Part shown: positions 1-5,279 of the stretch, one piece after another
Layout of the letters: every line of letters begins with the position of its first letter
How positions within the stretch are numbered: position 1 is the first letter of the stretch
NCBI GenBank assembly: GCA_026983685.1
Contig: JALSTO010000311.1
Span: 1-7,251, forward strand
Length of the DNA: 7,251 bases
DNA from: Aquificaceae bacterium
GTDB lineage: Bacteria; Aquificota; Aquificia; Aquificales; Aquificaceae
Direction of reading: 5' to 3'
Made by a program: the position numbers and the translations under genes
Notes under the pieces: model-generated
What the model saw: the letters and a program-made list of their open reading frames with translations, nothing else
Told to the model about the DNA's origin: nothing
The model's database searches: none

Positions 1-507
1 CACAGGAGGTCTAAGAAGGGGATAGCCTTCCTTCCCCAAGAACACACCCTCTTTGAGGACCTGACTGTCCTTGAGAACCTGCTGATATTCCTTGAGTTCT
101 TTACCCAGAGCAGAGAAGAAGCCATCACGGTGGCGGAGACTCTTCTTGAAGACTTCGGTCTTCTGAACCTTATGAACCAGAAGGCTTACACCCTTTCGGG
201 TGGTCAGAAGAGACGCCTTGAAATAGCCAGAAGCCTTATAACGAAGCCCAAGTACCTGTTTCTGGACGAGCCCTTCGCAGGACTCGACCCCATAATAGTT
301 AGCGACATAAGGAGCATGGTCAGGAGCCTGAAGCATCAGGACATAGGCATCCTCGTCACTGACCACAACGTCAGGGAGACGATAAGCATGGTGGACAGGG
401 TTTACATAATATCCGAGGGAAAGGTCATAGCCAAGGGAAGACCCGCTGAGGTGATAGAGCTTAAGGAGGTGAGAAAGACCTATCTGGGGGAGGACTTCAG
501 GCTATAG
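1..507 (+). CDS. lptB: LptB, LPS export ABC transporter ATP-binding protein (5' end outside window)
   Basis: This is the cytoplasmic ATPase that powers LptB2FG, which pulls lipopolysaccharide from the inner membrane into the Lpt bridge to the outer membrane. The reading frame is open from base 1, so the protein is cut by the window edge; 168 residues are visible, against about 240 in the family, and the Walker A loop is missing only for that reason. Counting from the first visible residue: Q-loop FLPQE around 10-14, ABC signature LSGGQ 65-69, Walker B with D89-E90, D-loop AGLDP just after it, switch His 122 in TDHNVRET. The C-terminus YLGEDFRL matches the E. coli LptB ending as I remember it, which separates it from the related branched-chain amino-acid ATPases (LivG/LivF). 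A GTG at 130 lies in frame but inside the fold, so it is not the start. The last 11 bases overlap the convergent GGDEF-EAL gene. Family assignment is firm. Confidence 0.94.
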   Translation, partial: HRRSKKGIAFLPQEHTLFEDLTVLENLLIFLEFFTQSREEAITVAETLLEDFGLLNLMNQKAYTLSGGQKRRLEIARSLITKPKYLFLDEPFAGLDPIIVSDIRSMVRSLKHQDIGILVTDHNVRETISMVDRVYIISEGKVIAKGRPAEVIELKEVRKTYLGEDFRL

Positions 508-522
508 TTTTGTTCCTGAAGT
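494..522. repeat. 8-bp perfect inverted repeat at the lptB / GGDEF-EAL convergent junction
   Basis: ACTTCAGG at 494-501 is repeated inverted as CCTGAAGT at 515-522, with a 13-base A/T-rich loop containing the lptB stop codon. No U-tract follows the stem on either strand, so it is not a standard intrinsic terminator, though a hairpin here could hinder readthrough both ways. Both arms are coding: each strand uses TTC AGG for Phe-Arg (the FRL end of LptB and the FYFRN end of the EAL domain), so the repeat may be a by-product of protein constraints. Confidence 0.4.
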
Positions 523-3073
523 AAAAGCCCTGACCGAACCTCACACCGAGCTCCTTGACCACCCTGAGGTCCTCCTCTTTCTCTATGAACTCCGCTATCA
601 GGTCTATCCCCAGCTTCTCGGTGAGAACCTTTATTCCCATGAGTATCGCTCTGTTGTAAGGGTCCCTGTGGGCGTTTTTCACAAAGGAGCCATCAAGTTT
701 TATCAGGTTTATGTACTTTACGAAGCGTCTCATCTGGGATATGGAGGAATAACCGCTCCCAAAGTCATCTATGACAATGCCAAAGCCCATATCTTTAAGC
801 TCCCTTATTGAGGAGAGCGCCTTCTCCATGTTGAGGAAGTCTTCCCGCTCGGTTATCTCAACAAAGACCCTTGCCCTCTGGTGTTTAGGAACTTTGCTCA
901 GCTCCGTGAATATGGAGCCCCTGTCAAGGGATCTCGGCGAGATGTTTATAAGAAGGAAGCAGTACTGAAGGTCTTTCCTCTGGAGAAGCTGGATCACCTC
1001 CTTCACCGTCCTTCTGTCAATCTCCTCTATCAGGCTCATGTCCTCTATGTACCTTATGTAAGCTCCCATTGGGTAGAGCCTTCCCTCATCAACCACCCTG
1101 AAGAGGAGCTCGTATCCGAAAACCGTATCCCTCTTCAGGTCATAGACGGGTTGGAGCTCGTAAGCGATTGAGTCATTCATGATGAACCCTTTGAGCTCTC
1201 TCTCCTTCCTGAACCTCTCAAGGAAGCTCTCCCTGTCCTCCCTTCCCTCAAGAACCGCGGTCTTGTCCTTTCCCTCCCTCTTCGCCTTGTAAAGGCTTAT
1301 GTCCGCAACGCTCAGCAACTCCTGAGGATCATCGGTGTCATCAGGAAAGCTTGCAACTCCAAGGCTGACGGTCACGTATATCAACCCATCGCCCTGAAGC
1401 TCAACGCTTGTCTTTTTAACCTTATTCCTTATCCTCTCCGCCAGCTCGTAGGCTCCCCGCTTGTCCGTTTCAGGGCAGAGGATCGCAAACTCTTCGCCTC
1501 CGTATCTGTAAAGGGTGTCGCTCTCCCTGACGCTGGTTTTCAAGACCGATGCTATCTTCTTAAGGACCTCATCCCCGACCACGTGACCGTAAGTATCGTT
1601 TATTCCTTTGAAGTTGTCTATGTCCAGCATTATCAGGCTCAGGTTCTTGCCATATCTCCTCGCTATCCTCCCGTACCTTTCAAGGTCGTGCCAGAGCATC
1701 CTCCTGTTGGCTATCCTCGTGAGAGGATCGGTTGTTGCGAGGTGGGTGAGTCTCACGGTGCTGAAGAGGTGCTGGCATATAACCTTGAGGTAGCTCTCGT
1801 TTATTGGATCAAGCTCCTTTTCCAGAGAGAGGACGACCCCACCAACTGTTGACTCGTCCACCCTGAAAAGAGCTGTGGTGTATCGCCTTCCTTCAAACTC
1901 CTCCCTCAGACAGATAGGTTCATCGGAGCCTTCGGGGAATCTGTCCTTATTCTTACTGTAAACGCTCAGAAGCTCATCGGTAGCCTTTTCTTCGGAGCTG
2001 ACCCAGTAGAGTGGACTTCCCCTCTCGGTATCCTCCACTATGAGGAGGGAGGCTCTTGAACCGAAGATACTGTCAACCCTGTAGAGAACCTCCTTAACAA
2101 AGTCCTCAACTTCTTCCGAGGAGTCGGGGCTGGTGAGGGCGGTGTCAAGGATGAGCTCAAGCTTGTCCAACCTTGTACGGGTCTCTTCCGCAAAGCTCTT
2201 CAGAAGTCTGGCTATGCTACCGAATTCATCCTTGGCTTCAAGCATGTCCGAGAAGTCCACGTCGTAGTTACCCCTCTCAAGCTCGCTGACCGTTTCCCTG
2301 AGCCTGCGTATGGGGTAGGTTATGAGCTTTGCCCAGAGGAGGTAGGAGACCGCTAAGAAGAGTATGAAGGTCAGGTAGAGCCTGAAGTAGAGGAGAACCC
2401 TCTCACCAACGAGGGTTGAGATTATGTTCCTGTAGGGGACCACAACGTACATGCTCGCGTTGGAGTAGTTGTTTTCGTAGGTAACGAGTATATCCTCTTC
2501 TCCCACATCGGGTTTCTTTCCGAAGTAAAACTCCGCTCCGTACTTGGCTATAGCTCCCAGCCTCTTTGAGAGTATGCTCTCAATCTGTGGAACCCTGTGA
2601 CAGAAGAAGAAGCTTCTATCCCCTTGCTTGATAACGGCTATACCCAGCCAGTCTTCGGGAAAGAGATAGAAGTAAAGCTTTTTGTTCCCAGAACTTCTGA
2701 GTGCCTCTTCAGCCCTGCTCCTCTCAACCCTTCCCTTCAGAAAACCTTTACTCCCGTAGCACTCTAAAAAGCTTCCCAGAAGGGGGGTAAGGACATTCCT
2801 GTCCTTTTCAAGAAAGCTCAGCAGGGATAGGTCAGCCTTGAATATCTCTAGGATAACGTTCCTTATAGCTGTTGTCCGGAACATAGCAGCCCTCTCGGCG
2901 GCGAGCTCTATCTCACTCCTTACCTCCTTAACCGAGTGGGTGACATCAATCAGGAAGGCGAGGAACATTGATATGAATATCAGTAGGGTGAAGAGGAGAA
3001 CAACCTTTATAGGGTAGCTCTTGATGTTGAGCCTTTCTTCAATAAACCTGTTTACTCGGGAGAAGAGCCTCAT
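497..3073 (-). CDS. Membrane-bound sensor with HAMP, GAF-like, GGDEF and EAL domains (c-di-GMP synthesis/breakdown)
   Basis: This 858-residue inner-membrane protein should make c-di-GMP from GTP and/or cleave it to pGpG. In order: TM1 about 22-43; an extracytoplasmic region about 44-225 with Cys 105 and Cys 158, which I cannot assign to a family; TM2 about 226-248; HAMP about 249-300 (Pro 254, DEFG 282-285); a GAF-like domain about 303-442; GGDEF about 445-606; EAL about 632-858. The GGDEF half has DIDNF (484-488), active site GGEEF 525-529 and a complete inhibitory RxxD site (R516, D519) five residues before it. The EAL half reads E655-L-L-F-R instead of EALLR but keeps the expected metal and catalytic residues: Q641, N710, E739/E742 (EITE), D769-D770 (DDFGSG), K792, E828 and Q847. 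Both activities therefore look possible, though one may dominate. The ATG at 3073 is 21 bases after the amidohydrolase stop, with no good ribosome-binding site, suggesting an operon with translational coupling. The protein ends soon after the QGFYF strand, slightly earlier than usual. Confidence 0.94.
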   Translation of the reverse strand: MRLFSRVNRFIEERLNIKSYPIKVVLLFTLLIFISMFLAFLIDVTHSVKEVRSEIELAAERAAMFRTTAIRNVILEIFKADLSLLSFLEKDRNVLTPLLGSFLECYGSKGFLKGRVERSRAEEALRSSGNKKLYFYLFPEDWLGIAVIKQGDRSFFFCHRVPQIESILSKRLGAIAKYGAEFYFGKKPDVGEEDILVTYENNYSNASMYVVVPYRNIISTLVGERVLLYFRLYLTFILFLAVSYLLWAKLITYPIRRLRETVSELERGNYDVDFSDMLEAKDEFGSIARLLKSFAEETRTRLDKLELILDTALTSPDSSEEVEDFVKEVLYRVDSIFGSRASLLIVEDTERGSPLYWVSSEEKATDELLSVYSKNKDRFPEGSDEPICLREEFEGRRYTTALFRVDESTVGGVVLSLEKELDPINESYLKVICQHLFSTVRLTHLATTDPLTRIANRRMLWHDLERYGRIARRYGKNLSLIMLDIDNFKGINDTYGHVVGDEVLKKIASVLKTSVRESDTLYRYGGEEFAILCPETDKRGAYELAERIRNKVKKTSVELQGDGLIYVTVSLGVASFPDDTDDPQELLSVADISLYKAKREGKDKTAVLEGREDRESFLERFRKERELKGFIMNDSIAYELQPVYDLKRDTVFGYELLFRVVDEGRLYPMGAYIRYIEDMSLIEEIDRRTVKEVIQLLQRKDLQYCFLLINISPRSLDRGSIFTELSKVPKHQRARVFVEITEREDFLNMEKALSSIRELKDMGFGIVIDDFGSGYSSISQMRRFVKYINLIKLDGSFVKNAHRDPYNRAILMGIKVLTEKLGIDLIAEFIEKEEDLRVVKELGVRFGQGFYFRNKTIA

Positions 3074-3094
3074 TCCGCAGGAGAGAAAATGATA

Positions 3095-4210
3095 TCAGAA
3101 TTGGTAGCTCTTTTCATCGCTCCAGCCACCGCAGTAGTAAAGAGCCTTCTCCCTGGGAAGCATTCTCTCCGCAGAGCTGAGCATGTAAAGGAGGTCAAAA
3201 GGCATCATGTCCGAGCCGAATATCATGTCAACACCAAGACTATCCAGCATATCAAGGGGGACTACCCTCCCGAAGCGTTCCTCTCCAAGGGCGGTGATGT
3301 AGGTGTCCTTGAAGAAATCTCGGAAGTTAGGCTGGAGGCAGAGGAGAAGGTTCATCTCTTTAGCCCTGATAGCCTGCTCCCTGTCAATGAGAAGGGCATG
3401 CTCTATCCTGTGGTACTTGAGCCTTGGCTTTGCTTTCTCAAAGGCTCTGAGGCATTCCTCAACAGCCCCGTCCCCTATGGCATGGAGGGCAACCCTTAGC
3501 CCCTCCTCCTCAAGCTCTCTAATGACCCTCTCTATATCTTCAGCGTTTACGAAGAGGTTTCCCCTCCATCCTTTTCTGTCCTTGTAGGGCTCTTTCAGGT
3601 AGGCGGTCCTCGCCCCTACGGAGCCGTCAACGAAGAGCTTTACCCATCCAAGGGAGATATTTTCGTACCTTTTACCCTTCATAAGTTCCAACACATCCCT
3701 GTAGTGTTCGTAGTAAGGCATCAGGACCACCCTGATAGGAAGCTCCTCGGAGAGCTCTAAGTAGTGGAGAGCTATCTCGTAATCAACGAAGTCATGAACC
3801 TCAGCTATGCCCATCTCCCCAGCCCTCATGCAGGCTTGCCTCAGGAGCTCCCTCATCTTACTGCCCCTCGGCTTGAGCCTATCAACGATCTCCCAAAGAA
3901 GAGAATCCCTCAGGTAGCCCCTTTCCTCGTCAAACAGTTCCCCTCCCTTTATTCCAAGCTCCTCTATCAGCCTTCTGTTTGCCACGCCCACATGGGCGTC
4001 CATCCTGAGCAAGAGAATGGGTCTGTCTATCGGATCTATGTCCCTCCTCAGAAGGGGTCTTCCGAACATACTCTCATCCCACCCCCAGGCTATCCTCACA
4101 TCGCTTCTTTTCAGAAAATCAGCGAGCTCCTCAACAGACCTAATGTTTTCAAAGGGGACTGTCTTGAGGGCTAAAAGCTCCATATGGGTGTGAGCATCTA
4201 TCAACCTCAT
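3095..4210 (-). CDS. Amidohydrolase family 3 (YtcJ-like) metal-dependent hydrolase, compact form
   Basis: This 371-residue cytoplasmic protein belongs to the amidohydrolase superfamily, which hydrolyses C-N and related bonds with one or two metals in a TIM barrel. Motifs in order: DAHTH 5-9 (HxH ligands H7, H9), R69-x-DAH-V-G-V-A-N 71-78, the stretch around K191 ending in DGSVGARTA (195-203; the Lys may be carboxylated to bridge metals, as in relatives), HAIGDGAV 243-250, RIEHA 268-272, QPNF 293-296 and GSD 332-334 (Asp 334). This set is typical of the YtcJ/amidohydrolase-3 group. Members are usually over 500 residues, with a beta-sandwich made of both ends; here the protein begins almost on the HxH motif and stops about 37 residues after the catalytic Asp, so it is a nearly bare barrel. 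The start is fixed, because a stop codon lies two codons upstream of the ATG (4214-4216). No Shine-Dalgarno sequence precedes that ATG. The substrate cannot be told. It is the first gene of a probable two-gene operon with the GGDEF-EAL sensor. Confidence 0.86.
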   Translation of the reverse strand: MRLIDAHTHMELLALKTVPFENIRSVEELADFLKRSDVRIAWGWDESMFGRPLLRRDIDPIDRPILLLRMDAHVGVANRRLIEELGIKGGELFDEERGYLRDSLLWEIVDRLKPRGSKMRELLRQACMRAGEMGIAEVHDFVDYEIALHYLELSEELPIRVVLMPYYEHYRDVLELMKGKRYENISLGWVKLFVDGSVGARTAYLKEPYKDRKGWRGNLFVNAEDIERVIRELEEEGLRVALHAIGDGAVEECLRAFEKAKPRLKYHRIEHALLIDREQAIRAKEMNLLLCLQPNFRDFFKDTYITALGEERFGRVVPLDMLDSLGVDMIFGSDMMPFDLLYMLSSAERMLPREKALYYCGGWSDEKSYQF

Positions 4211-4236
4211 GGTTTAAAATTAAGTAGGGGAGATTG
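4211..4236. promoter_or_regulatory. Very short divergent control region between amidohydrolase and diguanylate cyclase genes
   Basis: Only 26 bases separate the two divergent starts, so any promoters must reach into the coding sequences. An A/T-rich patch at 4213-4223 stands out. On the plus strand, TAAAAT at 4215-4220 resembles a -10 box and would start the mRNA just before the cyclase ribosome-binding site; no convincing -35 box is seen. On the minus strand, TAATTT (4217-4222) lies six bases before the amidohydrolase ATG and could give a leaderless mRNA, with a loose TTCACC (4239-4244) 16 bases upstream of it. Both are weak matches judged by eye. Confidence 0.3.
4227..4232 (+). promoter_or_regulatory. 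Ribosome-binding site deciding the cyclase start
   Basis: GGGGAG ends four bases before the ATG at 4237 and seven before the GTG at 4240. The in-frame TTG at 4234 is only one base away, too close to be used. ATG 4237 is therefore preferred, with GTG 4240 possible. Confidence 0.6.
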
Positions 4237-5274
4237 ATGGTGAAGAAGGATATTGACTGCAAGCTGAGGGAGAAGATAGAGAGCGGTCAGCCTTTGAGTG
4301 AGGGGGAGTACAGAGAGCTCGGGGAGATAGTCAAGGATGTTCTCACATTCATGGCTAAGGAGAAGATAATACCCTCTCCTCAGAACTACGAGAGGTGGTT
4401 CAGGATATTCTGTTATGCAAGGGAGAACAATCTGAGCCTGAGCAAGAGCGAGCTCGTTGATATATACCTTGACCTGTACCAGATCAAGGATGATATAGAT
4501 GCGGAGTCCGTTAATGTTGTTGAGAGGATAGCGGAGGACCTTTTCAACGAGATACAGCAGGTGTTAAGGTCTGTATCCGAGCATCACAGGGGTATATCGG
4601 AGAGCGGGCAGAAGCTGGAGGAGATGGCTGTTTCCCTCCAGACTCAGGACATCCAGAGGGTTCTGAGCAGGATAATGAACGAGGTAAGGGGACTCAAGAA
4701 CGTCAACAGGAAGTTCATCCAGAAACTTGAGGAGCAGAGGACTGAGATAGAAAGGCTGAAGGACGAACTCAGAAGGGTAAAGGAGGAGGCGAGCATAGAC
4801 CCCCTCACTGGTCTCAGGAACAGGAGGTCCTTTGAAAGGGCTCTCAGCGAATTCTTCAGGGACTTCAAGAAGTTTGGCTACCCGTTCTCGGTGATAATGT
4901 TTGACCTTGATGACTTCAAGGAGATAAACGACACCTATGGACACCTTGCGGGAGACAAGGTCCTGAAGGAGATAGGGAATATACTGAGGAACTATCTGAG
5001 AGCCAAGGACGTTCCCGCGAGAACGGGCGGGGAGGAGTTCACAATAATCCTGCCGGGCATAACAAGGGAAGAAGCCCTCATGGTGGCGGAGAGGCTCAGG
5101 AAGGTTATAGCCAATTATGCTGTTGAGTATGAGGGCAAGAAGATAAGTCCAACGGCGAGTTTCGGCGTTGCTGAGGTCACACCTGATACCGAGTCTCCTG
5201 AGGAACTGATAAGGGTTGCGGACGAGAATCTATACAGAGCCAAGAGGCAGGGGAAGAACGCTGTTGTGGGTTAA
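4237..5274 (+). CDS. Soluble diguanylate cyclase with helical N-terminal region and coiled coil (GGDEF)
   Basis: This cytoplasmic protein of 345 residues from ATG 4237 should make c-di-GMP from two GTP. No signal peptide or membrane segment is visible. Residues about 1-110 are helical and unassigned, with the motif P-x-N-Y-x-x-W near 48-54 that I associate with the N-terminal part of other soluble GGDEF proteins. A long heptad-like helix rich in Glu, Lys and Arg runs from about 105 to 185 and probably dimerises the enzyme. The GGDEF domain covers about 186-345: [10 protein letters not shown] near 188-197, metal-binding DLDDF near 223-227, INDTYGH near 230-236, active site GGEEF 264-268, and an intact inhibitory RxxD site (R255, D258) five residues before it, so product inhibition is expected. 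There is no EAL domain. A longer form from TTG 4234 is unlikely given the ribosome-binding site spacing. It is divergent from the amidohydrolase, and its stop overlaps the uvrA stop. What controls it is not visible; there is no receiver, PAS or GAF domain. Confidence 0.93.
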   Translation: MVKKDIDCKLREKIESGQPLSEGEYRELGEIVKDVLTFMAKEKIIPSPQNYERWFRIFCYARENNLSLSKSELVDIYLDLYQIKDDIDAESVNVVERIAEDLFNEIQQVLRSVSEHHRGISESGQKLEEMAVSLQTQDIQRVLSRIMNEVRGLKNVNRKFIQKLEEQRTEIERLKDELRRVKEEASIDPLTGLRNRRSFERALSEFFRDFKKFGYPFSVIMFDLDDFKEINDTYGHLAGDKVLKEIGNILRNYLRAKDVPARTGGEEFTIILPGITREEALMVAERLRKVIANYAVEYEGKKISPTASFGVAEVTPDTESPEELIRVADENLYRAKRQGKNAVVG

Positions 5275-5279
5275 GCCAC
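5266..5279. repeat. Imperfect 14-bp palindrome centred on the overlapping stop codons
   Basis: GTGG (5266-5269) and CCAC (5276-5279) flank G-TTAA-G. The palindrome centre coincides with the centre of the TTAA that holds both convergent stop codons. The four-pair stem is too short for a confident terminator; a pyrimidine-rich stretch follows on the plus strand. Confidence 0.25.

Noticed and set aside
130..132. GTG as a start for lptB
   Set aside because: The frame is open to base 1 and encodes the LptB Q-loop upstream of this codon, so it is internal.
2599..2604. Cys-His pair (residues 158-159) in the sensor region as a heme c site
   Set aside because: A CxxCH motif is needed and the first Cys is absent.
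3074..3097. TGA between the amidohydrolase and sensor genes as a selenocysteine codon
   Set aside because: No SECIS-like hairpin is evident just downstream, no catalytic position would fall there, and the following seven codons are not like either protein family.
3089..3499. Plus-strand open frame of 136 codons opposite the amidohydrolase gene
   Set aside because: It lies wholly antisense to a gene with clear family motifs, is pyrimidine-rich unlike the real genes here, has no ribosome-binding site and no recognisable product.
3764..4174. Second plus-strand open frame of 136 codons opposite the amidohydrolase gene
   Set aside because: Same reasons: a shadow of the purine-rich coding strand opposite.
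4564..4944. Minus-strand open frame of 126 codons within the cyclase gene
   Set aside because: It is antisense to the coiled-coil and GGDEF coding region and has no motif or start signal of its own.
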